Part shown: positions 15,404-23,745 of the stretch, in pieces
How positions within the stretch are numbered: position 1 is the stretch's first letter
Layout: every line of letters begins with the position of its first letter
Origin: CAYSCS01 sp964429695
Lineage (GTDB): Bacteria > Acidobacteriota > Aminicenantia > Aminicenantales > Aminicenantaceae
Length of the DNA: 24,923 nt
Direction of reading: 5' to 3'
NCBI GenBank assembly: GCA_964429695.1
Contig: CAYSCS010000050.1
Location: forward strand, 1-24,923
Notes under the pieces: generated by a model
Seen by the model: only the letters and a program-made list of their open reading frames with translations
Databases searched by the model: none
Told to the model about the DNA's origin: nothing
Position numbers and translations under genes: made by a program

Positions 15404-15510
15404 CCCCAGGCTTTCAAGCCTGGGGATGAATGGTGCCCGAAGCGAAGCGGAGTAATCCGGCGAAGCTGGGGAGCCCAATAGAAACCCTGGACTTTAGTCC
15501 AGGGAGTTTC
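15404..15510 (+). mobile_element. About 107-bp hairpin-ended IS200/IS605-derived mini-element (PATE-like)
   Basis: Two perfect hairpins bracket a 59-nt G/C-rich core. Left: CCCCAGGCTT / AAGCCTGGGG, 10-bp arms with a 2-nt loop, 15404-15425. Right: CCCTGGAC / GTCCAGGG with loop TTTA, 15485-15504, extended by GAAAC/GTTTC outside. The right hairpin matches the one behind the HUH transposase at 231-252 except for one G-C to A-T pair, changed on both sides. No terminal inverted repeats or target duplication are expected or seen. The core has no coding capacity and repeats CGAAGC. It is best read as a non-autonomous element mobilised in trans. Exact cleavage ends are not known. Confidence 0.6.
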
Positions 15511-15910
15511 ATTATTTAATCTCATAAAGATAGATCAATGCTAATTCTATAGAGTAAAACCACAAATGGATTATATTTCGAATTAAATCGAAAGTTTTTT
15601 AATTTGGGAACGTGTAAAAGAGAAACCTTTTCTTTAAATATGAATCTATTCCTCTTTGGTTAAATCTCTATAATCAAAAAGAGGACCAACTCGAATTAAT
15701 ACGCCACCGAAAATTTATTGACTTTATTTAATTTTTTTGTAACTTTTAGTAACAAATTTATAGAGAAGATTTTCAGTAAGGGAACTGGATAGCTTAAAAG
15801 CAGAAAAAAGGAGGATAAATTTTAGTTTTATTAAACGACTGGTTGGATTATTGATGGAAAGGGAAAAAACTTATCATTTTTGATCCCTGAATTTACTAAA
15901 GGAGTAGAAA
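15511..15910. other. 400-nt A/T-rich leader region of the flavoprotein operon
   Basis: Contains TTGACT at 15718-15723 without a good -10 partner. It also has a conspicuous AAGGAGG near 15809 that is followed by no usable start codon, possibly the relic of a lost gene. The real ribosome site of the flavoprotein, AAAGGAG, is just before 15911. No clear terminator or operator is seen. Confidence 0.4.
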
Positions 15911-17875
15911 ATGGCTCAAAGTTTATTTAATAAATGGCCCTATCCAATAAGTTATGGAAAAGAGAACAAGATTGACACCGATGTTCTCATATTAGGAGGA
16001 GGTATAGCTGGTTGTCATGCTGCTATCAGTGCATCTAGGAAAGGTGTAAGGGTCGTTCTCGTTGAAAAAGGAGCGACTAAATGGAGCGGAAATGGAGGTG
16101 CAGGAGTTGATCATTGGCAGGCTGCTTGTACAAATCCATGTTGTAAAGTTTCCCCTGTTGAGATGACAGAGGCGATAGTCCATAGTCTCGGTGGGTATGA
16201 ATGTGGAATTAAACGTTACATCCAGTGTGTTGAGGGCTATGAAGTGCTCCTTGATGTTGAAAAGATGGGTGTGAAGATAAGAGATGTAGACGATGAATTT
16301 AAAGGTGCTGATTTTAGAGATGAAGAAACTAAGCTTTTGTTTGCCTATGACTATGAAAATAGATATACCATTCGTGTATGGGGTCACAACATGAAGCCTG
16401 CTTTATATAATGAACTTAAACGCTTAGGAGTTTCTATATTTGATAGGGTGATGGTTACCGGACTTCTTACTGGGAAAACCAAGGAGGGTGTGAGGGTTTT
16501 GGGTGCTACAGGGGTAAATACAAGGACAGGAGAATTTTATATCTTTAAATCAAAAGCTACAATTCTTTGCATACCGGAGGCCGAAGGAATATGGGATTTT
16601 TCTGAACCTCATGGATTTGGGAGAAATTTCCATGACCCTAATTGTACAGGGGATGGTTTTGCTATCGGGTGGTCTGCTGGAGCAGAATTTACTCTTTTGG
16701 AACACACTATTCCTTCAGATGGTAATTTGGGATATATACCATATGGAGTTGGTAATGCTCATAATACTTGGCATGGATGTACAATAATAGATTCAAAAAA
16801 TAGGGAATTAAAATGGTATGACAGGGATAGTAAGGAAATTCTATATGAGCAGAGATTTAGACCAAGCCCCTTTCAAAAGTTTTTTATAGATGGAGGGTCA
16901 ATTGGTGATCCCAGGAGATTTTATGATGTTTATCCACCTGTAATTGAGCCAAATTTACCAGATTTAATAAGAAAAATGCATTACGTTTTGCCCCTTTATG
17001 CTGATCTACCAAGTATGCCTGAACGTGAGAGAAAAGCAATATTTGGTATGATGGTTGGCAATGAAGGGAAAACTTTTATCCTCCAAAAAATTTATACTGA
17101 AGCAGGATTTGACCCCAATAAACATTTACTTCAAGTCCCGATATTTTCTCCTGAGGGTTATATAAATCCCCCTGTATGGTGGTATTCTCCAGGACTACCT
17201 AAATGGAGGCGATTAGGCCGTTGTGGTGGCCTGGTTGTGGATTGGGATCTTCGAACCAATTTGGAAGGTTTATATGCAGCAGGAAGTATAATATTTGGCC
17301 ACGGAGATCATGCAGGCGCAGCGACAAGTGGGAGATATGCAGGCAGAAAAGCAGCCCAATATGCAATGAATGTCTCACATGGGATAATAGAACAAAATCA
17401 AATAGAACAGCAAAAATCTCGCGTTTATGCTCCCATATATAGAAATGATGGGATAAGATGGAAAGAGTTAAAGGCAGGGATCAATAGAGTCATGCAGGAT
17501 TTCTGTGGTCCCTATAAACATGAAAATACTCTAAAAATAGGATTGAAATTACTTCACAAAATAAAGAATGAAGAAATTCCTTATGCTTATGCCTCAAATC
17601 CTCATGAGCTTTCCCGGATTTTGGAATGTATATCCCTATGTACAGTTGCTGAGATGGTCATTCACGCGTCAATGGCAAGGAGGTCGAGTAGTAAAATTTT
17701 AGATTTTTTCAGGATAGACTATCCACAAATAGATCCACCGGAATGGAATAAGTTGATAACCATTAGATTCTCTGATGGAGAACTTAAGTTTGAGAGCCTC
17801 CCTCTTAATTACTATTTATCTCCACCCTACTTCTCATCTTACGAAGAAAATTACAAGGCCCATTGCAGCCTTTAG
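15911..17875 (+). CDS. FAD-dependent flavoprotein of the fumarate reductase / AprA-like family
   Basis: Soluble flavoprotein of 654 aa. The dinucleotide-binding motif GGGIAGCHAA is at 29-38, followed by VVLVEKG at 48-54, and a second FAD block NLEGLYAAGSIIFGHGDHAGAATSGRYAGRKAA lies about two thirds along. The pattern fits the succinate dehydrogenase/fumarate reductase/AprA flavoprotein superfamily. A Cys-rich stretch (C73, C77, C78) is unusual. The next gene, 9 nt away, is an 8-Cys ferredoxin, so the pair resembles the AprA-AprB arrangement: flavoprotein plus two-cluster electron carrier. I see no basis to call it APS reductase, since no sulfate-assimilation gene is near. Co-occurrence with a TAXI-TRAP transporter suggests it oxidises or reduces the imported carboxylate. 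Start: ATG with AAAGGAG 6 nt upstream. Confidence 0.82.
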   Translation: MAQSLFNKWPYPISYGKENKIDTDVLILGGGIAGCHAAISASRKGVRVVLVEKGATKWSGNGGAGVDHWQAACTNPCCKVSPVEMTEAIVHSLGGYECGIKRYIQCVEGYEVLLDVEKMGVKIRDVDDEFKGADFRDEETKLLFAYDYENRYTIRVWGHNMKPALYNELKRLGVSIFDRVMVTGLLTGKTKEGVRVLGATGVNTRTGEFYIFKSKATILCIPEAEGIWDFSEPHGFGRNFHDPNCTGDGFAIGWSAGAEFTLLEHTIPSDGNLGYIPYGVGNAHNTWHGCTIIDSKNRELKWYDRDSKEILYEQRFRPSPFQKFFIDGGSIGDPRRFYDVYPPVIEPNLPDLIRKMHYVLPLYADLPSMPERERKAIFGMMVGNEGKTFILQKIYTEAGFDPNKHLLQVPIFSPEGYINPPVWWYSPGLPKWRRLGRCGGLVVDWDLRTNLEGLYAAGSIIFGHGDHAGAATSGRYAGRKAAQYAMNVSHGIIEQNQIEQQKSRVYAPIYRNDGIRWKELKAGINRVMQDFCGPYKHENTLKIGLKLLHKIKNEEIPYAYASNPHELSRILECISLCTVAEMVIHASMARRSSSKILDFFRIDYPQIDPPEWNKLITIRFSDGELKFESLPLNYYLSPPYFSSYEENYKAHCSL

Positions 17876-17884
17876 GAGAGCAAT

Positions 17885-18223
17885 ATGGACAAAGAAGCTT
17901 ACGCAGTTCCAAACCCTTTAGCTTCTGGAAAGACGATCCAAATTGATTTTGATAAATGTGTGGGATGTAATAAATGTATCGAAGCCTGCCGTCGGGATGT
18001 TTTAGCCCCTAATCCAGACCAAGGTAAACCATTGGTCCTTTATCCTGATGAGTGCTGGTATTGTGGCTGCTGCGTGATGGAATGTCAATTTGGAGCTATT
18101 CATTTAATCTATCCTCTGTATCAGAGAATATCGGTGATATGGAAGGAAAGAGAAAATGAGGAAATCTTCTACTTAAGAAATAATTTTAGAAAGGAGGAAG
18201 AAAAATGTACAAAAAATGGTTGA
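17885..18223 (+). CDS. Two-[4Fe-4S] ferredoxin, partner of the flavoprotein
   Basis: A 112-aa iron-sulfur protein. Two CxxCxxCxxxC motifs are present: C25/C28/C31/C35 (CVGCNKCIEAC) and C57/C60/C63/C67 (CWYCGCCVMEC, with an additional C62). A short tail follows (PLYQRISVIWKERENEE), which recalls AprB-like subunits. It should pass electrons between the flavoprotein FAD and a cytoplasmic or membrane carrier. AGGAG lies 5 nt before the ATG. Its last 19 nt overlap the start of the TAXI gene, and the ribosome site of that gene (AAGGAGG, 18191-18197) lies inside this coding region, so translation is probably coupled. Confidence 0.9.
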   Translation: MDKEAYAVPNPLASGKTIQIDFDKCVGCNKCIEACRRDVLAPNPDQGKPLVLYPDECWYCGCCVMECQFGAIHLIYPLYQRISVIWKERENEEIFYLRNNFRKEEEKCTKNG

Positions 18224-19239
18224 TTCTTTTATTCTTTGTAATTTTGTCAATAGGAATTATTGATATAAACTTTATTAATGCCCAACCCCTCACTCCTTAC
18301 AAAATAGAGATCTATTCGTTACCCATAGGATATAATGTATACAATATGGGTGTCGCATTATCCGAAGAGATTAATAAGAACACGAAATTGTTGAAAGCCG
18401 TTCATTTTGAAGGGAAAGATCCGACGGTTCATATGAAAATGCTTATTGTGGAACCGGAAAGGAAAAAACACTCGATTTTTTTTACAGATTCCTGGGCTAC
18501 TTGGGCTGGCGAGAAACAACTGGGGGGATTAAAGGGGGTGAAATACGACTTTAGCAAATTTCGTGGCTTATTTGCCTTATCAGCTGGTCCAAATACACTT
18601 GTAACAGTTAATCCTAAAATAAAAACATTAGAGGATCTTAAAGGGAAGAGGGTGGTTTTAACCTCAACTCCAGGAGGTGTAGTTGATTTAGTATTAGGAG
18701 GTATATTAAAAGAAGCCGGTATTTTTGATCATTTAAAAATTCAATACATTAAGCCAAAAGAAGCGGTAGATGCCCTCAAAGACGGATTAATAGACGCAGC
18801 GATGTTCGGGCTAAGTCTTCGCGGATTACCTAATATTTGGGGACCCTCACCATCATTAGTAGAATTAGCGTCAACTAAAGATACATATTTTATTCCCGTA
18901 TCTGGAAAATACATTAGAGCTTTTGCGGAGAAAACGGGATGTAGTGTAGGTGTTGTTACAATTCCTCCAAAAATGTTAGGCCCTCTTCAAAATGAACCTT
19001 TAGAGGTAATCAATAAGCATATATTTTGGGGGGTCCATTTAGAGATGCCTGATGATATAGTGAGAGAGGTTTTAAACATAGTTTATAATCGAGCCCATGT
19101 TTTTAAAGAGTACGACCCATTAGGTAAAATACTTTCAAAAGAAACTATGGCAAGAATGGGATTAAAGGAAGAGCAGATCCATCCAGCAGCTTTAAAATTT
19201 TATAAAGAAAAGAACATTTCTATAGGTGGATTTGAATAA
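18205..19239 (+). CDS. TAXI-family TRAP transporter solute-binding protein
   Basis: Exported substrate-binding protein of 344 aa. The signal peptide has hydrophobic 6-20 and likely cleavage after INA near 26. The mature N-terminus IEIYSLPIGYNVYNMGVALSEEI matches the TAXI pattern in which the first strand and glycine loop contact the ligand. LKGKRVVLTSTPGGVVDLVLGG and ALKDGLIDAAMFG are the other characteristic blocks. It delivers the ligand to the fused permease encoded next. Usual TAXI ligands are small carboxylates or amino acids; the ligand here is unknown. The SD AAGGAGG is 7 nt before the ATG. Confidence 0.9.
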   Translation: MYKKWLILLFFVILSIGIIDINFINAQPLTPYKIEIYSLPIGYNVYNMGVALSEEINKNTKLLKAVHFEGKDPTVHMKMLIVEPERKKHSIFFTDSWATWAGEKQLGGLKGVKYDFSKFRGLFALSAGPNTLVTVNPKIKTLEDLKGKRVVLTSTPGGVVDLVLGGILKEAGIFDHLKIQYIKPKEAVDALKDGLIDAAMFGLSLRGLPNIWGPSPSLVELASTKDTYFIPVSGKYIRAFAEKTGCSVGVVTIPPKMLGPLQNEPLEVINKHIFWGVHLEMPDDIVREVLNIVYNRAHVFKEYDPLGKILSKETMARMGLKEEQIHPAALKFYKEKNISIGGFE

Positions 19240-19274
19240 GAAAAAATCCTAGAGATCTTTTTGAGAGAAATTTT

Positions 19275-21116
19275 TTGAAAAGAATTGGCTTGTTAGTAAA
19301 ATTGGTAGCACTTGCGATGGTTTTTTATCAAATGATTTCCACGCAAGTGCTACTCCTACCTACTGTCCCTCATTTAAATACTCATCTTTTTTTTGCTCTA
19401 TTGTTGATATTTCTCTCAGGGGTTGCAGAAGGGAAGAGTAAGGCTAAAAGCATAAGTTCCTTAATATTTGCTATCCTAACTCTATTTGCTACTGGATATA
19501 TTCATATATATTGGAAAGAACTTCAAATGCGCGCTTATTTCAATACCCCAATCGATCTGGTCATCGGGGTGGTCTTAATATTTTTAACTTTAGAAGCAAC
19601 AAGAAGATCGATCGGGCTATTCTTACCCTTACTTATTTTGGGTATTACAATTTATCCTTTTATTGGACACTTTCTTCCAGAACCCTTTTACTGCCATTCT
19701 CTGGGAATAGCAAGAACCATTTCAAAGCAGTCCATGGCCTTAGAAAGCGGTCTCTTTCAATTTTTATCCATATCCACTAATTATATATTTTTATTCATTT
19801 TATTAGGAGGCTTACTTCAGGCAGTTGGAGGAACTTCTTTCTTTATGGAAGTTTCAAAATTGATAGTCGGCAGGATTCGCGGTGGGCCAGCAATGATGGC
19901 GGTGGTAAGTAGTGCGATGGTTGGAATGATTACAGGGAGTGCGGCAGCCAATGTAGCAATAACAGGGACTTTTACGATACCTCTTATGAAAAGAATTGGC
20001 TATAAGCCTGAACATGCAGCTGCAATAGAGGCTGCTGCCTCTAATGGAGGTCAAATTATGCCCCCCATTATGGGGATGGTGGCTTTCGCAATGGCAGGAA
20101 TTACGGGAATCCCTTATGTTGATATATGTATAATGGCCATAATTCCTGCAATCCTTTATTTTTTTAATTGTGGCACATATGTATATTTCCAAACTGGAAA
20201 ACTAAATATAGGAAAGATAAAAGAGAGTGCAGAGGTTAAAGGATTGGTATTTTCGTCTATGCCATTTATTGTGCCAATCACTATTATTATCGTTTTGTTG
20301 ATCAAGGGATATAGCGTGATGTATGTGGCTTTTTGGGCTATTATTGGGTTAATCTTAATTGCGATTATTCAAAAAAAGAGTGCAGCTGAAATCTTTAATG
20401 GCTTAACCGAAGGGGCTAAAGCAGGAGCTGGGATTGCAGCATCAGTTGCGGCTGTAGGCCTAATTGCTACTACTTTTATTACAAGTGGATTAGGAGTTAA
20501 AATTGCTTCTGGAATAGTCACATGGAGCGGGGGTAATCTCTTTTTAGGGCTTTTAATAATATGGGGGGTATGCATACTCTTAGGTTTAGTTGGTTTGTCC
20601 CTTACCGCGTATCTTATTGTTGTTATATTTGGAGTTTCTCCGTTAGTAAAGATGGGAATCCCTCCTGAAATAGCGCATTTCTTTGTAATGTATGTATCTG
20701 TTTTTGCATTTCTTACTCCTCCTGTGGCTGTCGTGGCCCTAATTGCAGCTCGAATGGCGGGTGCCTCCTATTTAAGAACCGCCATAGAGTCCACAAAAGT
20801 AGCCCTTGCTGGTTTTCTATTACCCTTTTTGTTTATCTACTCCCCTGTACTTTTGCTTAAACCTAAACATTCTTTTTGGGAGATGATTGAGGTTTTAGCT
20901 ATTATATTAATTCTATCTACTTCCCAGATAGGATTAGTGGGATACTTTTTGAAGAAATGTTCTTACTTAGAGAGAATATTGAGTATTATAAGTACATTAT
21001 CCTTTCTTTTTTATTTAGTTGAAAAGAGTTTTTTATTTTTTATAACCGGAATCATTTTTTTAGGGGCACTGATCTTCTTTGGAAGAAATAAAGAAAATGG
21101 TCTTGATAATATATAG
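19275..21116 (+). CDS. TRAP transporter fused permease (DctQ-DctM, TAXI type)
   Basis: Integral membrane permease of 613 aa. The N-terminal roughly 150 residues form the small-subunit (DctQ-like) helices, followed by the large DctM domain and a hydrophobic C-terminal extension. Family blocks are GSAAANVAITGTFTIPLMKR near 220, EAAASNGGQIMPPIMGMVAF, and FLTPPVAVVALIAARMAGAS. It uses an ion gradient to import the ligand captured by the TAXI protein. The start is TTG at 19275 with GAGAG about 7 nt upstream; no earlier ATG fits. It is last in the flavoprotein operon, 35 nt after the TAXI stop. Confidence 0.92.
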   Translation: MKRIGLLVKLVALAMVFYQMISTQVLLLPTVPHLNTHLFFALLLIFLSGVAEGKSKAKSISSLIFAILTLFATGYIHIYWKELQMRAYFNTPIDLVIGVVLIFLTLEATRRSIGLFLPLLILGITIYPFIGHFLPEPFYCHSLGIARTISKQSMALESGLFQFLSISTNYIFLFILLGGLLQAVGGTSFFMEVSKLIVGRIRGGPAMMAVVSSAMVGMITGSAAANVAITGTFTIPLMKRIGYKPEHAAAIEAAASNGGQIMPPIMGMVAFAMAGITGIPYVDICIMAIIPAILYFFNCGTYVYFQTGKLNIGKIKESAEVKGLVFSSMPFIVPITIIIVLLIKGYSVMYVAFWAIIGLILIAIIQKKSAAEIFNGLTEGAKAGAGIAASVAAVGLIATTFITSGLGVKIASGIVTWSGGNLFLGLLIIWGVCILLGLVGLSLTAYLIVVIFGVSPLVKMGIPPEIAHFFVMYVSVFAFLTPPVAVVALIAARMAGASYLRTAIESTKVALAGFLLPFLFIYSPVLLLKPKHSFWEMIEVLAIILILSTSQIGLVGYFLKKCSYLERILSIISTLSFLFYLVEKSFLFFITGIIFLGALIFFGRNKENGLDNI

Positions 21117-21272
21117 GTCGAATTTGGCCATTTAGGCTTTTTATGGAAAAAGTTTTTAACTGAACTTTGTTCAAATCTTCTTTCCGATATATTCATGAAA
21201 GCCAAAGCAATATTAAACATAATATGTGATAATTCCATTTCATAAGCACAAACCTTATAAATTGGAAACACT
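21117..21272. other. Spacer after the TRAP operon, no gene seen
   Basis: Only a small TGAAC-TTT-GTTCA inverted repeat (about 21161-21173) stands out. It is too short and lacks a T-tract for a confident terminator call. Confidence 0.4.
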
Positions 21273-21740
21273 AAAGGGGTAGAGGTAAAACGCATTTTGA
21301 AGGAAAAGAAACCGATAGCTGAGATTTGTCGGGAGCAGCAGAGCTAGGAAGGTGGTGAAGAGTTTTTCTAACATAATCAGATCCACCTTTATCGGGAAAA
21401 AAGCAAGACTTCAGATTGGAGGAAGGCCTCGGATAGGGCCTTAAATAGAGAATTTCCTTCTGAGGTGAGGGGAGCTGGGCTTAAGGTTGTGAGCGATGAT
21501 GGAGCTCAGCCTACTTCTCCCTCTTTTATGAGAGATATGAAGGTGCTGGAGATAGAGCAGATATTTCCCTCTTTATGGTAATCCTAACGGGGAATTCGGA
21601 TACCAAAGGATGATGAGGATGATCAAGAAGGAAGTGATCTGGCCGAATGACTTTTTTTCGGAAAGAATAATCTCTCTCAGAGGTACATCATAATTTTACT
21701 AAATACAGCCTTTAGGAAATTCGGAGATTCAATTTCTTCC
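21273..21740 (+). pseudogene. Decayed IS3-family transposase (OrfA-OrfB remnants)
   Basis: Broken DDE transposase. A first piece reads VKRILKEKKPIAEICREQQS then stop, the helix-turn-helix start of an IS3 OrfA. After an internal deletion, a second frame carries GLKVVSDDGAQPTSPSFMRD, the OrfB block with the second catalytic Asp. A frameshift at about 21573 moves to YGNPNGEFGYQRMMRMIKKE, which holds the third catalytic residue (Glu). The first Asp region is missing. The frame then stops at 21691 and homology fades. The element cannot be active, and no inverted-repeat ends are recognised. It sits between two catabolic gene groups, so it may mark how they were brought together. Confidence 0.8.
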
Positions 21741-21928
21741 ATCCTCCCATGCCAATCTTTTTAATGTTTTTTGAAAATCTTTAATAGCCTTCCTAATCGG
21801 ATAAGACTTTGCCGTATCCACGCGTTAATTTAAGTAAGACTTGATTTATTAAACCATCCCATTTATAAAGAGAGAAATTTTAATTTTATTTGAGGAAGGA
21901 AAAGGTAACACATCGAATCAAAAAACTG
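21741..21928. other. A/T-rich spacer, nothing recognised
   Basis: Short stretch between the two pseudogenes, with no open frame, hairpin or promoter that I can support. Confidence 0.4.
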
Positions 21929-22113
21929 ATTACAAATAAATAAATTGTGGCTCATTTTGCTGAGAAATTCGATCTCTCAAGAAAAACGGCTTCATCGATC
22001 ATTGATGGATATGCAGCCCTTGCTGCCTCTTACACCCAAAAGAATGGGGTTTTGGCCCCCTGAGATTAATAAATTTGTCTTGATCAAGAAAAAACTAAAA
22101 AGGGAACCCAATT
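21929..22113 (+). pseudogene. Decayed HU-family DNA-binding protein gene
   Basis: Reads TNK, stop, IVAHFAEKFDLSRKTASSII and onward through an alanine-rich helix to KNGVLAP, then stop. A frame slip in the C-run near 22060 restores PEINKFVLIKKKLKREPN. This matches the N-terminal half and beta-arm start of HU proteins (family PGxGKFVxxKRKARxGRNP). The start codon appears changed to ATT (21929), a stop lies in codon 5, and the C-terminal DNA-gripping arm is lost. Assignment is by pattern recall. Confidence 0.6.
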
Positions 22114-22195
22114 AAAATTTCCCTAAAGACTGCTGTTAAAATCAGATCTTCAAAAGTTTTTATAAATATATGTTATCCTATCGAGGAAATAACTC

Positions 22196-23527
22196 ATGAA
22201 AAAGGCCGTAAAATTTATAAAAGATCTAAAATTCGATGATTTAGATGAAAAGACCATTCAAGGAGCAAAAAACTGTCTTTTAGATTTTATCGGTGCTGTG
22301 TTAGGGGGAACGTGCACTAAAACGGGTGAAATTACAATGAGATTCTCAAATTTATTTCCAGGGAGTAAAGAATCCACGTTATGGCCTACTGGTGAGAAAA
22401 CTTCTATTCTAAATGCAGCTTTTATTCATGGAACAATAGGCTCAGCTTTAAATATTGATGACGGGCATAGAATGGCTGCAGGCCATCCCGGAAGCGTGGT
22501 TATACCAGCTGCTTGTGCCGTCGCCGAGCGTAATAGAAGCTCTGGCAGACAGCTCATTGAAGCTCTCGTTTGTGGTTATGAAGTTGCTATTCGTTCTGGG
22601 GATCTTCATAGAACTGAGAGTTCTCCTTTTGCTCAATTTCCCGGTTCAGGTCGATGGGGCAGTATTGGTGCTGCAGCCGCCACGGCCAAACTTTTATCCT
22701 TAGACTTCGAAAAGACTGAACAGGCGATGGCAATAGCGGAAACTTTTGCTCCTGTTTCTCCAATTATCGATGACCTCAAAATAGGGATTATGCCAATGAC
22801 TCAGTATTGTAGCGGATGGGGAGCATTGGTAGGAGTAAGTGCAGCTTTTCTCGCACAAGAGGGCTTTACAGGAATCACTTCAACCATTGATTTCACAAAG
22901 AGCTCTGTCCCTATGTTCGGAGAATCTTTTGAAATTAAAAATATCTATTTCAAACCTTTTCCTTCTTGTCGCTGGACACATCCCGCAATCGAAGGCGTAA
23001 TGGAATTGATGAGAAAGTATGAGGAAATAAATAGGAAAACTATTGATAGAATTGCCATTAAAATTTTTTCTATTGGATCTCATTTAGGTGAAAAACGACC
23101 AAAAACGATGGAATCGGCTCAGTATAGCCTTCCTTTTGTTATTGGAGCTATAATTGCATACGGAGAATTAATTCCTGACCATTTCACAGAAGAAGGACTC
23201 AATGATCCCGAAATTCTAAGAATAGCGGATAAAGTCGATTTGATATATAGCCCTGAATTGGATAGCTTTTTCCCTAAATCTATTCCATCAGAGATAGAAG
23301 TAAAGACAATTAATGGAAAAGTCTACTCAACTAGGGTAAATACTCCAAAGGGGGATCCAGCCAACCCATTGAGTCCAGAAGAAATGTTAAATAAATTCCG
23401 TAAGTTAGCTTTAAAAAGAATCGATTCAAGGGCTTCAGAAAAAATAATCACCACCGTTAAAAACTTGGATGACCTCCCCTCTGTAGAAGAGCTTTTTACT
23501 ATTTTTAGTAATCTTCCAAAAAAGTAG
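22196..23527 (+). CDS. MmgE/PrpD family protein
   Basis: Cytoplasmic protein of 443 aa, normal for a family that includes 2-methylcitrate dehydratase, cis-aconitate decarboxylase and iminodisuccinate epimerase. Family blocks are LLDFIGAVLGG at 28-38, the active-site-like NIDDGHRMAAGHPGSVVIPA at 87-106 (D88, D89, H91, H97), GYEVAIRSG, and FKPFPSCRWTHPAIEG in the middle. No methylcitrate synthase or propionate gene is near, so a 2-methylcitrate role is unlikely. A lyase or epimerase acting on an imported polycarboxylate fits the neighbours better. GAGGA lies 9 nt before the ATG. It is separated from the TRAP operon by pseudogenes. Confidence 0.88.
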   Translation: MKKAVKFIKDLKFDDLDEKTIQGAKNCLLDFIGAVLGGTCTKTGEITMRFSNLFPGSKESTLWPTGEKTSILNAAFIHGTIGSALNIDDGHRMAAGHPGSVVIPAACAVAERNRSSGRQLIEALVCGYEVAIRSGDLHRTESSPFAQFPGSGRWGSIGAAAATAKLLSLDFEKTEQAMAIAETFAPVSPIIDDLKIGIMPMTQYCSGWGALVGVSAAFLAQEGFTGITSTIDFTKSSVPMFGESFEIKNIYFKPFPSCRWTHPAIEGVMELMRKYEEINRKTIDRIAIKIFSIGSHLGEKRPKTMESAQYSLPFVIGAIIAYGELIPDHFTEEGLNDPEILRIADKVDLIYSPELDSFFPKSIPSEIEVKTINGKVYSTRVNTPKGDPANPLSPEEMLNKFRKLALKRIDSRASEKIITTVKNLDDLPSVEELFTIFSNLPKK

Positions 23528-23685
23528 ATAGAACTTTGATTCTATGATTGATCGATTTCCCAAAATAAAGTTTTTCGGTTGTGGGATTTCTCTCCTTTAC
23601 TTCTAACCCTTAAAGAAACCCTCCCAATATCTTCTCATTAAAAATGTAGGCCAGTGAGTAAAGCTCGGAACTCTAAAAATAAAAC

Positions 23686-23714
23686 TTGACATGAATTAAA
23701 AAATTCATTATAAA
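23686..23714 (+). promoter_or_regulatory. Strong sigma70-like promoter of the rpiR-type gene
   Basis: Consensus TTGACA at 23686-23691, exactly 17 nt, TATAAA at 23709-23714 (5 of 6). The start point is expected near 23721, with a leader of about 25 nt. Confidence 0.7.
23691..23708. promoter_or_regulatory. Perfect inverted repeat filling the promoter spacer, candidate RpiR operator
   Basis: ATGAATT-AAAA-AATTCAT, 7-bp arms around 4 A, lying exactly between the -35 and -10 boxes. RpiR-family regulators such as HexR bind A/T-rich palindromes of similar form. A protein here would block RNA polymerase, which suggests autorepression by the gene immediately downstream. Confidence 0.5.
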
Positions 23715-23745
23715 AATAAAAAGAATTATCTGATACAAAATAAAG

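Noticed and set aside
15854..15883. Nine-codon open frame upstream of the flavoprotein, possible leader peptide
   Set aside because: No ribosome site at the right distance, no attenuator hairpins, and no biased run of one amino acid.
15911..18223. Flavoprotein and ferredoxin as APS reductase AprAB
   Set aside because: The arrangement is similar, but the flavoprotein sequence is not clearly AprA. No sat, qmo or dsr genes are present, and the operon continues into a TAXI-TRAP transporter.
22101..22124. AGGGAA-N12-TTCCCT inverted repeat before the PrpD-like gene, considered as an operator
   Set aside because: Arms are only 6 bp, the spacing is unlike the rpiR palindrome, it overlaps the HU relic, and no clear promoter is placed around it.
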